NCBI GenBank assembly: GCA_026545225.1
Contig: CM048850.1
Coordinates: 27,271,797 to 27,335,796, forward strand
Source: Cornus controversa
Lineage: Eukaryota > Streptophyta > Magnoliopsida > Cornales > Cornaceae
Length of the DNA stretch: 64,000 bases
Direction of reading: 5' to 3'
Both the position numbers and the translations under genes were made by a program. Positions 33,831 to 44,472 of the stretch are shown one piece after another; position 1 is the first letter of the stretch, and every line of letters begins with the position of its first letter. Below the pieces are notes generated by a model. That model did not search any database. It was not told where the DNA came from and saw nothing but the letters and a program-made list of their open reading frames with translations.

Positions 33831-34662
33831 GACCTTCAAAGATGAAGCGGTCCAACCAATAAACTAGGAAGGCTACAAGTTTACGTTCGTTACCAAATTT
33901 TGGGCCTTCCACGTACTATCTGGTACGTTGACTTTCACGGAGCTCTTTGGTCTTCTTCTCATAATCTAAGAAAAAATAGCGGTACCAAGAAGTATATGTA
34001 AGCTTTGGAGATTTGACCTTGGGGCGGCTTTTAAGTTTTTTAGGGCCCTTGAAAATTGAGTCAAATCACATGGCCTCATCCGCAAACGCCTCTAAAGCAT
34101 TTCGGAGAGATAGAACTTCTGAGGAAGCTATGGGGGCATCGACTTCTCTTGAGCACATGACAGGCGATCTAAAGAGCATAACCATGTCCTCTAGTATGGG
34201 GGTAAACTCACCCTAGGAAGTCACAAAAGTGTGATGTGTCGAGCTCCACCACGAAGTGACGGAAGTAAGTTCATCGGCGTCTCTCTTGACAGAGAAAGCG
34301 AAAAAAAGCTTAATAGATTGAAGGATCTTTCCCATTTTAAGAATCTCACAGTACATGGGAACCCTGATAATATAGTTCAACCATTCAGTCCAGTCCACAG
34401 TTGCACCTATGTGGGACTCATATTTCGTAAAGCTGAAAGGGTAATCTCCGTGTTCCAATCGCAGATGTGGAATAGACTCAGGAATAACAACAAAGTTTTT
34501 TAGGATATCATCTATACTTAGTATCACAAGGTCGTCAGACACTTCCATATCAGGTATGAAATCCTCCATGGAACTCCAGAAGTAGTCGTGCTTCTTTTCA
34601 AAGAAGGGCGCCTTACACCACTCAGAAGAAGGAGGAACTGGGGGAACCACTCCATTAGTCAA
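33721..34662 (-). pseudogene. Plant mobile domain (PMD-like) coding remnant, antisense in a retrotransposon
   Basis: Reading leftwards from 34,662, the first open block (149 codons to 34,213) includes W-L-N-Y-I-I-R-V-P-M-Y-C-E-I-L-K-M-G. A second block reads G-E-F-T-P-I-L-E-D-M-V-M-L and is broken by stops. A third (33,912-33,721) reads L-V-A-F-L-V-Y-W-L-D-R-F-I-F-E-G, then D-R-D-M-F-P-L-A. The G-E-F-T-x-x-L-E-D-V-x-M-L and F-L-x-x-W-L-x-R-x-F-P patterns are the hallmark of the plant mobile domain (MAIN/MAIL1 relatives and transposon-borne homologs). It overlaps the end of gag on the opposite strand. At least three in-frame stops make it non-functional here. The other possibility, an antisense ORF private to this element family, differs only in name. 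Confidence 0.75.
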
Positions 34663-34829
34663 AGTCAGTCATTTTTTCTTAGTCATGGCAGTACACAAGA
34701 TAAAGAGGTGTTCGAGAAGTTAACAGGGTAAAGAAAGCAAGGGATAAGAAACAAGGAAGGAAAAAGAGGTAAAAAAGGAACAAAGTGGAGAAAATACCCA
34801 AAAAAATAGTAACATATATATGAAGCATT

Positions 34830-35300
34830 GAAGGTGCGGGAACCGAAGGTACACGAGCGGTTACTCGACAGCCGAACAGCCACTTTGACCAGCCGCATAT
34901 GGCACTCTACCCATGAAGGGATTATGGACTCCAAAACAGGCACTCGAAAGAGAAGAGATTTCATGATTAAAGAGGGAAGCATTGCACTAATAAGGGAGGA
35001 CAAGATTAAAAATGTTGTAAACAATACTTCGCCGAAGTGGTGCAAGCAGTTATGAAGGAACAGAGAGAGCGCCTGGGTCAATTGCAAGTGGTACCTTACC
35101 CACAAAGGGACTAAAGACTCTGAGGCATTTATTCGAACAAGAAAGAGGCTTTATAGCTAAAAAGAATCGCCAAGGAAGACAAGGTAACAAGAACAATCGC
35201 CAAGGAAGCCGAACAGACCTTTTGGACAAATGGCACTAGGTAACCCATCCGTGAAGGGACTATGAATGCAGGAATAAATGAGCCTGGAGGTAGAAAGCCT
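34830..35300. repeat. Degenerate repeats upstream of the 3' LTR
   Basis: Three loose copies of a segment with 'cac(t)..acccatgaaggga' followed by 'gactccaaa..gcactcgaa' occur near 34,905, 35,090 and 35,235. They are non-coding and lie between the PMD remnant and the purine tract. Confidence 0.45.
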
Positions 35301-35408
35301 ACGAAGAAAAGAAGAAAGGTTTCTAGTTACTAGGAAAGAAGGAAGAGGATAGGCACAGGGAGTTACATACAAATGTTCTCATAAAAACATTATTTGCAAG
35401 GGGCCAAA

Positions 35409-36542
35409 TATAAATAAGGGTATAAAGGACGAGAAGGAAACCATGCTAAAAATGTCCATGGAAAGCCATAAGGAAAGAAGAGGATGACCGCGTGCGGGAA
35501 CATCATTCCCGAGCATGGGTTAAGTATGCGGGAACCATCCCCTGCGAGATTAACCCATGTGCGGGTTGGTTCTCCCCGGGCAGGGACACACCTCCCCGCG
35601 CAAGTTAGTTCTCCCTACGTAGGGTCAGCCTCTCCCTGTGTAGGGACACACCTCGCCACACAGGGGCATTTACACAGAAGGTCTATTGGTGCCTATAAGG
35701 AATCAGCGAGAATGTAAGTATACAGGGAGTGATGGGATTGGGGGCAATCCTCTCTGACGAGTATGTTATGGTTAGTAGTTGAATGATATTTTTTTGGGAC
35801 CAACTCTGAGAAGAGCATGTTTCCATAAAACACCTCTAAACTAATAATCATGGTATACTCTCAAGGGTTACAAGTAACCATGGATGAATGGGCCAATGTG
35901 TGACTAGTCAACTCACAATCCCTAGTGGTTGTCCTTGTAGAGGGGCTATGTAGAAGACTATTAATTCTTCTTTTCAATATAGAAAATAATTTGTCGCAAC
36001 GTTACTTCTAGTATTGAGGAGTGGGAATTAGTATGAGGCTACAAGGTTCCACAGACCATTTTAGGCACAGGTAAGCTATGGTATGGTCTGGGCGATCATG
36101 GTGTCATAATGGAGCATATGGCGTCATGATCCCAGGTAGGAAGGTGGGTTGAGTGTGGTATGGAGGATTGAGAGGAAGGCTCGCTGGGCCATGAGCATCT
36201 AAGGACTATGCTAGCATGACTTGACACGGGCATCATCATAGCACCTCTCGCTGGTATGACCAATCCCGCGAAGGGTACAAGGATCTGTTACAACCAAGAG
36301 TGGTGAAAGAATGGACACACGGCCAAGTGTCACATAGGATGACAGCTGTCATAAGCCCCATGCTTGAGACTTATACATATCCCATGGCATGGTGACATGC
36401 GGATTATTCTGGTGCCCCTCTCTCTCCTAATCACTCTTGCTTTCTCTCTTTCCCATCTAGCACTCAGCTCAATTCTTCTCTCACCTAGTCCAATCTTGTG
36501 ATAGTCATTCCTCTGAGCAAGAACATTTTCCACTATTTTACA
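35409..36542 (+). repeat. 3' LTR of the PMD-bearing Gypsy element
   Basis: Begins 'tataaataaggg' (the first TG mutated to TA), preceded by the purine tract 'aaggggccaaa', and ends 'ctattttaca' before the target duplication 'aggtg'. Compared with the 5' LTR it has small indels, for example extra sequence near 36,250-36,285. Confidence 0.9.
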
Positions 36543-36960
36543 AGGTGCATCATTTAGCAAATGGGTTGTCTATTGCAATTGCCAAGCTTCAATTGACGTT
36601 TAAGCTACCAATTTGAAGAAGAGGCACTGAATTCTATTTAGAAATGAATTTTCTTCTGGAGTGTGGATTAAAGCTCTCACGTGTTGCTAGAAACTATTCT
36701 AGCCAGTTACTGAATAGTATTATGTTCATGTATTTATCCCCTAGTTTTAATTCACTGAATTGTTACAGCCCTAATGCATATACGGACCAATGGATCGGAA
36801 GCCACCCCAAACTCTTTTGGTAACAGCATTGGTTACACCAAGTAATCACTCCTCTCTCTCACAAAACACACAAGAAACACTTCAGCTTTGTCTTGGACTC
36901 TATTGGAACAAAGAAAATGACTCTAACACCACATCATGTTATTGTCTAATACATATATTT
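36543..36960 (+). pseudogene. Locus B: 3' UTR exon and flank after the Gypsy insertion
   Basis: Resumes the match to 24,050-24,353 ('gcaaatgggttgtctattgc', 'tttgaagaagaggcactgaa') and then to 24,788-24,840, without the solo LTR found in A. Some sequence between 36,630 and 36,870 is rearranged relative to A. Confidence 0.8.
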
Positions 36961-38930
36961 ATGTATATATCTAACTATCATTGAGTTTATTATAGACAAC
37001 CTCTATCGAAGTTGAAGGTGTTTTCAACAAACGAGTGTGTTATAATGTAGAATGATAGCAATGGGACCAAAAAAAGTGTACTCATCTTATATGCATCACA
37101 TGTCTAATCAATAGTGCAACACCCTACCCTGTTTCAATTTATATCCTGTTTGATAAATACTTATATACACTCCCAAAAAGACCAATACAATGAGGGGTCA
37201 AAAAAAGTGCCAAATGATCTACATAAGTCTGCAATTGTTTCACTTTCCAAGTGGTATCCTAATATTTAGTCTACTTCCTGTTCTGATCATAATTCAACCT
37301 CTTATTGTTTCCCTTTCTTGTTGATTACTTCCTATCATTTCTTTGCTATATACATTTTTTCATATTTTTCTTAATTTCTTGAGCTTTCGAGTGTGCTACC
37401 TTTTGTATTGATCTATCTTCAGGGAGAAAATCAACCCAGCTATTAATTTTGCATCACATTTAGCAAGTAGAAATTTTTTTAAAGAAATAATATTAATATT
37501 ATTTTATATTAATATCAAAAGGTCATATATATTTAGAGTTTTCAATCTAGGCCTCAAATTAAATTGACTTGGCTCTTACCAGAGTCTTTTCACACCTGAA
37601 TTATTTTCATTGTCTCTACTCTCTAGTTATGGAGATACAAAATTAGATGCATGGAGGTGTACAAGTTTTGGCTTTCTTTTATCTCTACAAATATGTGCTC
37701 TCTCTAAAACATTTAATTAATAAGACTAAACAAGTGGAAACTTAAGAGATATTCACGTCAATTTTCTCCTAAATTTTGAAAACGAAAAAAAAAATGGAGT
37801 ACAAAACTCTATTTTTTATTTTTATTTTTTGCTTTTTGAGTATATATAATTAATAATAGCAGAGGATTTCCAGTGGGAGGTGTGGCCTTCTTGGCTCCAA
37901 TCTCTCCTAGAATCTGACTTTGCTCTTGTTTCATGATTTCTCTTGTATTTGTCACGTTAAAATAATAAGAATATAAAAAACTAGCTTCATTGATCCTAAG
38001 AGACACTTGTATCAAATTTAAAGTTCTTCTAAGATTTTTTTAACAATGTGACTTATGGTATAATTAATTTGGACAATAGGGGTACATGTGTTAAAAATCC
38101 TTAAGATTTCTTTTTCGAAAGATAAAAAATTAAAAAAATACTTAAGATTTCGTGCAATATATTTAGTTTTAAAAGTCGAATAAAGTCACTGCTGAGGTGG
38201 ATAATCTTCCATCACCATTCCCACTTAATCGCGAATTTGTATCTAGTCATAATCAATAAATGGTGGATTTGTCACCAACTTTTAAAATTAAGGAGTCTTT
38301 ATCTAGTGGGAGACTGAGATTTATATTATAAGTTTTTTAAAATATATAATACATGAACACTATGAAAAGCAAATTTAACAACGACACAATAAGTGGATTT
38401 CTCATTAGCAGCAGTAATGAATTATTCAAAGGGTCCATTAGTCAATGATATAGATATTTGGTGTCCGGAAGTACAGAAATACAGTACTCTTGGCCATTGA
38501 CAAATTATCATTTTCTATTATCAAGAAGAATGAGAGATTTTTATTGACCAAAAACTACATATCTTTAATCATTTTCCTTTACTTTTTCTTTTGAGATATA
38601 TTTATTACTTTCTTTCGTGCATCTGAATTCAATTACATAAAACTAAGGGACGGACTTCAAATTAGTGATGATGAATCATGACCTTTGAAATCCTGTAAAA
38701 CCTCAAATTCTCCTTGCATCTTTTTAATTTTCTATCCTTCCTATTTTGGAGTGTTAACCATCAGTGCTTAAAGTTGCGAATTGGATCCAAATTTTTTTTT
38801 TCATCTTTTCTAAGTGAATCTTGTTGAGCATTAAACTCAACCTTCTATTTTGTTAAACTATTTCAGAAAAATTCCAGTGTCTAATTCTGATTAAAACATG
38901 ATTAAAGCAATTAGAGTGTTTTAGTGGCAC
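36961..38930. other. Non-coding AT-rich spacer
   Basis: Contains a block (37,620-37,865) that matches 51,599-51,830, including 'aaaacatttaatta', 'gtaagactaaaca'-like words and 'taattaataatagcag'. It is therefore a dispersed repeat. Otherwise nothing recognisable was seen. Confidence 0.5.
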
Positions 38931-39279
38931 TGATTTTGGTAATCAAAGTTAATAATTCACCCTGAACTGGTCAAACGCCAACCTGTAAAAAAGAACAAGA
39001 GAAGGGTAATCGAGAGGGCACCGGTGCGGTGCCAACCGACTACACTCCAACCATCAAGTCAGAAATCGAAAAGGCTTTTTAAAGCAGTAAAGGAACTCAA
39101 AGGATATTAATTACGTATCTGGTATATGGACCGTCTAGCGATCAAGTGGGACTGTGTCCTAGTACGAGACTAGCTCCTAGAGATACAGAAGTCATGGTTA
39201 AAATAGACTTCCTATCCACATCACCTTGAACTCAATCTCCACGTTGTACGTTTCACAACTGGAGTCAAATACTCTATCA
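38931..39279 (-). repeat. LTR of the gag-only Gypsy element (3' LTR)
   Basis: Ends '..atactctatca' next to the purine-tract complement. It lacks the 'ctgtatttatag' stretch of the other LTR, and so lacks the TATA box. The first bases are uncertain. Confidence 0.75.
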
Positions 39280-39399
39280 GATGCCCCCTGTTCATGAGGG
39301 TTGCTCGTCGGGCCTTAGGAACACTTTAGCTGACATGTTAGGCTTTATCTTGGCCCATGTATTTTAAACATACAAGTTATTATTATTATTATTTTTTTT

Positions 39400-39860
39400 T
39401 TGGCGGGCTAGGAGCGCGGCGCCCGGCCTGGGCCGAGCGCTTGGGCCGGCCTTGGGCAGAAGCTTGGCTCCCGGCCTGGGTCGGGTGTGCGGGCCCGGCC
39501 TTGGCTAGGTGGCCAGAGCCTGGCCTGGGCCAGGCGTTGGAACCGGGCACATGGGCCCGGCCTTGGCCAGGCGGCCAGCGCCAGGCTTGGGCCAGGCACC
39601 AGGCCTTGCACAAGCCGTGATCGAGATGGGCCGGTTTCTTCTTGGGCCCGCCGCTTGGTTTGGCCGGTTTCTTCTTGGGCCCGCCCTTGGTTGGGCCAAT
39701 TTTTTTCCTGGACTTGGCTTTAGATTGGCCCAGTTTTTTCTTGGGCCCGTCGGTTTTTTCCTGGCCCCGCCGCTTAGTCAAGCCGATTTCTTCTTTGACC
39801 CGTCGCTTGGTCGGGTTGGTTTTTTCTTGGGCTCGGCCCTTGGCCGGTATATAGAACCTG
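39400..39860. repeat. GC-rich degenerate repeat block
   Basis: This block is about two-thirds G+C in an AT-rich window. It is made of variants of 'gggcccggccttggccaggc' and then 'ttcttcttgggcccgccgct'. Every frame gives low-complexity Pro/Arg/Ala/Gly or Lys-rich peptides (for example G-P-K-K-K-P repeats on the minus strand). The peptides look like a by-product of the repeat rather than a gene. Confidence 0.75.

Positions 39861-39863
<3 letters not shown>

Positions 39864-39897
<34 letters not shown>
39864..39897. repeat. TA microsatellite
   Basis: Uninterrupted (TA)n directly after the GC-rich block. Confidence 0.95.
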
Positions 39898-39902
<5 letters not shown>

Positions 39903-40039
39903 ATTGTCACTTTGAAGAATCAAACCTTAGCTAATAAGCTCTAATGGTCTCACCCTAACCATTATGCCAATGACTCACTTGGTTAATAAGCTTTAACTAA
40001 TAAACTTCATAGCATAGCTCTTGATAAGCCATGCGACAA

Positions 40040-40710
40040 ACTTGGCAGGACTTACCCGCCATTTGCTAAAAAAATTTTAACGGGTTGTGCCCCTGTAGGG
40101 TCGGTTGACAATGTTCTCATGATTAATTATCCCATCTTTTCATTTTAAAGGCCCTATAAAAAGGTGTGTCCCCACAAAGTCGTGTCCCCGTAGTTGGGCT
40201 GGGCCTCGTAGGGCTGTGTGCTCGTAAGGGTAGGGCTATGCCTTCGTAGGGCTATTTTAACAATGTTCTCGAAATTCATACATTCCACCTTTTTCATTAA
40301 AGGCCCTCCTTGGAGGTGTATCCCCGTAGGGTTGTGCCCACATAAGGTTGTGTCCCTGTAGGGCTATTTTAACAATGTTCTCAGACTTTATCTATTCTGC
40401 CCTTTTCATTAAAGGCCCTCCTTGGAGGTGTATCCCTGTAGGGTTGTGCACACGTAGGGCTGTGCCCCCGTAGGACTATTTTAACAATGTACTCGGAATT
40501 CATCCATCCCGCCCTTTTCATTAAAGGCCTTCCTTGGAGGTGTATCCTCGTAGGGTTGTGCCCACGTATGACTGTGCCCCCGTAGGGCTATTTTAACAAT
40601 GTTCTCAGAATTCATCCATCCTGCCCTTTTCACTAAAGGCCCTCCTTGGAGGTGTATCCCCGTAGCGTTGTGCCCACGTAGAACTGTGCCCCTATAGGAC
40701 TATTTACTTT
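40040..40710. repeat. 112-bp tandem repeat (about five units)
   Basis: 'aggccctccttggaggtgta' begins units at 40,301, 40,412, 40,525 and 40,637 (spacing 111-113 bp), with a longer first unit at about 40,149. Each unit contains several 'cgtagggttgtgccc'-type words and 'ggctattttaacaatgttct'. Confidence 0.9.
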
Positions 40711-41258
40711 TTGTTTTAGTTATAACAACATATTTTAAAACAAAAATGACTGCTATAGATATTTTAGTGACAAATAGAGAATTATTCGAGCAAAAATCTC
40801 GGAGCTATCGTTCTAAGGCTTGATATTAAATTGAGTTTCAGCTAGAATTATTAAAGTAAATGCAACTTTTAAAAGAAAATCTTACTGGTGGCACTTCCTC
40901 AGATGCTCAGCATTCCAAGGATAGGTCAACTGCCTCCCTTCTAATGTCTCTAGTCAGTATGCCCCCTGCCTCCTCCAAGTCAACCAGAGATAACTCTGAT
41001 TTCCCCTAATAGGTGATTTTTTCAAGTGTTGTCATCTTTACCATCCTCATCTCATTGGCGGTTCCGTGTTCTCTTCTCACCTCTGACCACGTATCTTTGT
41101 AGTCGGCCCCTACGAATCAAACTTTCAATCTGTCTTTTCAAGTCTATGCACTCATCTGTATCTTGGCCATGGTCGTGATGGAACCTGCAATACTTGTCTA
41201 GGGAGCTCTTGGATGGATCAGTTCTTAGTTTTGGGGGTCAGGCAACAACTGGTTCATC

Positions 41259-42513
41259 TTAGATGTAGACGAAGATTTGACTTATTGACGTGTTTAAAGT
41301 GGTAAAGATGTTGAATCCCTTATCACGACGCGATGCTTTATCGGTCAGCTCCCATGACATTCTGCCATACTTAGGGTCTCTATCTTCCTCATTGGACTGT
41401 CCCCCCATTTTCCTATCTGCCTTTCTCGCCTCAAGGGCCTCCTCTGTGTTCATATACTTTTGGGCCTTTACAAGTAGCTTGGGCATACTTTCTGGAGGGT
41501 GCTTGGAAATTGAGTACAAGAACTTTGAAGGCAGTAGGCCTCCGATGAATGCGGTAACTGCCACCTTGTAATCTAGAGCATCGACCTGCAACATCTCCCT
41601 GTTAAATCGATTAATGTAGTCTCGCAATGATTCCCCCTTAGTCTGTCTTACATTCAGGAGATAGGTGGCTGGCTTTCTGTGCCTTCAGGCGGCAATAAAT
41701 TTTTCTACAAACAATTGGCTCAATTCTTTGAAGGAACGTACAGATGCTGGCTCCAGGTTGTTAAACCATGACCTGGCAGAACCTTTCAATGTAGTAGGAA
41801 AAGCTATACATAGGATTTCATCCGGTATTCCTTGGAGGTGCATCAAAGCCTTGTAGGTCGCTAGATAATGTAGCGGGTCCTTAGTCCCATCAAAGCTTTC
41901 AAGGGTGGGAATCTTGAACTTGTTGGGCAAATAATAGTTTATTATCCCCACAGAGAAAGGGAGGTTGGTTTGCTGGACCAGCTCCTCTACTATAGCAAGG
42001 CCCTTCCTCCTTATGGCATGGGCTATGTTTTCTACCCTGGCTCTGAGGTCCTGCATCTCTATGTCATAATAGGTGGTTTTCCCTGGGTGCCCTGAGTCTC
42101 CATGGGGTTGGTTCTTTTCAAGTGGGACTAGGTAACTGGGGTTCGTCCCACCTCTTACTCGGCTTTAAGCTGCGTCGTTCGTTGGGATTTCACCGTCTCG
42201 CCCAACACCATCCCCTTCTAGATCAACAGGGTGACCCGGCAATGGTACTGGTGGCACAGGAGGGAGACGTTGCAAAATTGTCGTATTTTGTTAAAGTATT
42301 TGGACCAGACTTTGATTCAAGTTCTGGACCTGGAATTCCAACACTGTGATCAGCCTTGGTTGTTTCAAATTTCGAGGCGTGCCCCAGGGAAGTCCATCTG
42401 TTTAGGGGGTTGTTTGCCTCCTTGTCTTGCAGCAGGCACGTTACAACCGGAAAGATCAGTGGCAGCAAGCGGGCCTTGTCCGTCTGAAGGGCTCTGTCCG
42501 CCAGGAAGGTCAT
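41259..42513 (-). pseudogene. Gag of the gag-only Gypsy element, disrupted
   Basis: The minus-strand block 42,056-41,685 holds the gag core: P-L-H-Y-L-A-T-Y-K-A-L-M-H-L-Q-G, then C-I-A-F-P-T-T-L-K-G-S-A-R-S-W-F-N-N-L, then S-F-K-E-L-S-Q-L-F-V-E-K-F. After a stop/frame change the block 41,627-41,259 continues with R-D-Y-I-N-R-F-N-R-E-M, as in Tat/Athila-like and related plant Gypsy gags. The N-terminal part to about 42,513 is less certain. No zinc knuckle or pol follows in the 2 kb downstream. Confidence 0.85.
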
Positions 42514-42542
42514 GGCTGACAGGAGGATCCTGTGCGATTAAA

Positions 42543-42641
42543 GGATTGTGACCTGCAGGAGGGTCCTGCGCTGGAGGATTGTGGCCGGCAGGAAGGTCCT
42601 GCGCTGGAGGATTATGGCCGACAGGAGGGCCCTACAAAGGA
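42543..42641 (-). repeat. 33-bp in-frame tandem repeat near the gag start
   Basis: 'ggattgtg' or 'ggattatg' starts copies at 42,543, 42,576 and 42,609, exactly 33 bp apart. This is an 11-residue repeat (about S-S-A-G-P-S-C-R-P-Q-x on the minus strand). Confidence 0.8.
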
Positions 42642-42751
42642 GGGTCCTGTACTGCTGTAGTCTCTAACCCAGATTGTAGGTGCATCATGCTTCGTATATG
42701 ATTCGTGTAGAACAATCAAGTTTGTGATTGATTCCCACAGACGGCGCCAAC

Positions 42752-43099
42752 TGATGAAACAAAAATCCACCCCGAACTGGTCAAACGCCAACCTGTAAAA
42801 AAGGACAAGAGAAGGGTAATCGAGAGGGCACCGGCATGGTGTCGGCCAACTACGCTCCGACGATCAAGTAAGAAATCGAAAGGACTTTTTAAAGTTGTAA
42901 AGGAACTCAAAGGGTATTAATTGCGTACCTGGTATATGGATCGTCTCTGTATTTATAGCGGTCAAGTGTGACTATGTCCTAGTAGAAGACTGGCTCCTAG
43001 AGATACAGAAGTCTTGGTTAAAATAGACTTCCTATCCACATCACCTTGAACTCAACCTCCACGTTGTACGTTTTACAATTGGAGGCAAATACTTTATTA
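42752..43099 (-). repeat. LTR of the gag-only Gypsy element (5' LTR)
   Basis: Begins 'tgatgaaacaaaaatcc' next to the primer site. The minus-strand TATA box CTATAAATA lies at 42,950-42,958. It ends near 'actttatta'. Confidence 0.8.
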
Positions 43100-43466
43100 A
43101 AACTTTTTAAAAAAACAACTTGAATCAATTTCAGTCAAATTAAATCTACTATCCACTCATTCAAACTTAACCTAAGTTTGAACCATCTTAAACCCATTCC
43201 ACCCATGGCATGAATTACCATCGCACGACTGATAGTTCTATCAGTATAACACAAAGTTATGACCAGTCTTCTATTGCATAGTGTCTATTTGTAACTTTAG
43301 GTTCTAAATGTGGTACTATGGATATCGTATCCCATCTAGGTTTATCGTATCCTTTTTTCCTTTTAAAATATTATTTTATTCTATATTTTATATATTACTA
43401 GCCAAACTCCTAGTATTTTCCTTTTATGAGTAGTACTTTTCTTCTTTTACTTTGCCTTTTTCTTTT

Positions 43467-44463
43467 GGGCAAATTACACTTACCTCCCTTCTAGATTGGC
43501 TTTATAACACTTACCTCCCCTATGTTTTGGCATGTAACACTTACTCCCCTCTAATTTGCACATTGGTAACAAATACCCCATTCTCTCAATCAAACTAACA
43601 GTTATTGCCGATATTATCAAAATTTAATCTTAAAAGGACAATTATACCCCATCATGAGCCAAGCATACCCACTTTAGACCTTCAACCGTAGCAACATCAC
43701 CTCCAGCCGAGCCACTACCCACCTCCGTCTCCACCAAGCTTCACCACCTATACCATGAACACTCACCATTGAAACTACTGCCGAGAAGACCTAGCTCTGA
43801 CCAAACTACTAGCCACTACCATCCTAATGCTGGAGCTGTCATTGAAGTTGAGATCCTCCACCTCCACTGTCACACTTAGAAAACCCATATCTCCACTACC
43901 GTCATCACCTCGGCCAAACAGACCCAATGCCGATCAAACCCACCAAACCACCAACTCCACCACCATTATTCAAGCAACACCCAAACAGTTGTGTAGACCC
44001 CCTTCCCCCACCATGAGCCACCATTGTGAGCAGACCCACTTCAAACCTTCAACTGTAGCAACATCACCTCCAACCGAGCCACCACCCACCTTTGTCTTCA
44101 CCATGTTTCACCACCAACGCTATCAACACTCACCATTGAAACCACTATCGAGAAGACCAAGCTCCAGCCAAACCACTAGCCACTACTATCCCAATGTCGG
44201 AGCTGTCATTGAAGTCGAGACCCACCAACTTTAGTCGCTACATTTTTAAGGGTATTATTGTCCTTTTAAGATTAAATTTTGATGACCTTAGCAATAACCG
44301 TTAGTTTGATTGACAGAAAGGGGTATTTGTTACCAATGTGCAAACTAGAGGGGGGTAAGTGTTATTTGCCAAAACACAGGGGAGGTAAGTGTTATAAAGC
44401 CAATCTAGAAGGGAGGTAAGTGTTATTAAGCCAATCTAGAAGGGAGGTAAGTGTAATTTGCCC
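43467..44463. mobile_element. Mutator-like foldback element with about 200-bp TIRs and 9-bp TSD
   Basis: The left arm is 43,467-43,650 and the right arm 44,250-44,463. They are long inverted copies, starting 'gggcaaattacacttacctc' at each end. The right arm is longer by a 31-bp tandem duplication ('agccaatctagaagggagg' twice). The 9-bp repeat 'ttttctttt' flanks both sides. The interior is a tandem duplication of about 367 bp (from 43,673 and 44,040), Pro/Thr/His-rich in one frame and without any known domain. Confidence 0.8.
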
Positions 44464-44472
44464 TTTTCTTTT

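Larger units (their letters stand above)
31615..36542 (+). mobile_element. Non-autonomous Gypsy-type LTR retrotransposon with antisense PMD remnant
   Basis: 4,928 bp, with LTRs of 1,142 and 1,134 bp. The target duplication 'aggtg' is at 31,610-31,614 and 36,543-36,547. A primer-site-like 'tggcgactccactaggga' follows the 5' LTR, and a purine tract 'aaggggccaaa' precedes the 3' LTR. The internal 2.65 kb has a broken Gypsy-type gag on the plus strand and a plant mobile domain remnant on the minus strand. I found no protease, reverse transcriptase or integrase. Locus A gives the empty site. The LTRs differ at many positions and by small indels, so the insertion is old. Confidence 0.9.
38931..43099 (-). 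mobile_element. Gag-only Gypsy-type element with GC-rich and tandem-repeat cargo
   Basis: Two LTRs of about 349 and 348 bp share 'gaactggtcaaacgccaacc' and 'atccacatcaccttgaactc'. A minus-strand primer site TGGCGCCGTCTGTGGG (as 'cccacagacggcgcca', 42,734-42,749) sits two bases from the right LTR, and a purine tract (as 'gatgccccctg') is next to the left LTR. Only gag is recognisable (41,259-42,513). The place of pol is taken by a 112-bp tandem repeat and a GC-rich block. No perfect target duplication was found, so the outer ends may be off by several bases. Confidence 0.8.

Noticed and set aside
39389..39898. Several overlapping frames of up to 130 codons in the GC-rich block
   Set aside because: All frames on both strands are open because GC-rich repeats lack stops; the peptides are low complexity.
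40040..40710. CRISPR-like regular repeats
   Set aside because: The 112-bp units are directly adjacent, without unique spacers, and the DNA is plant nuclear; it is an ordinary tandem repeat in a retroelement.
43827..44234. 135-codon Pro/Thr/His-rich frame inside the foldback element
   Set aside because: No known domain, and the 367-bp internal duplication (not a multiple of three) does not keep the frame.
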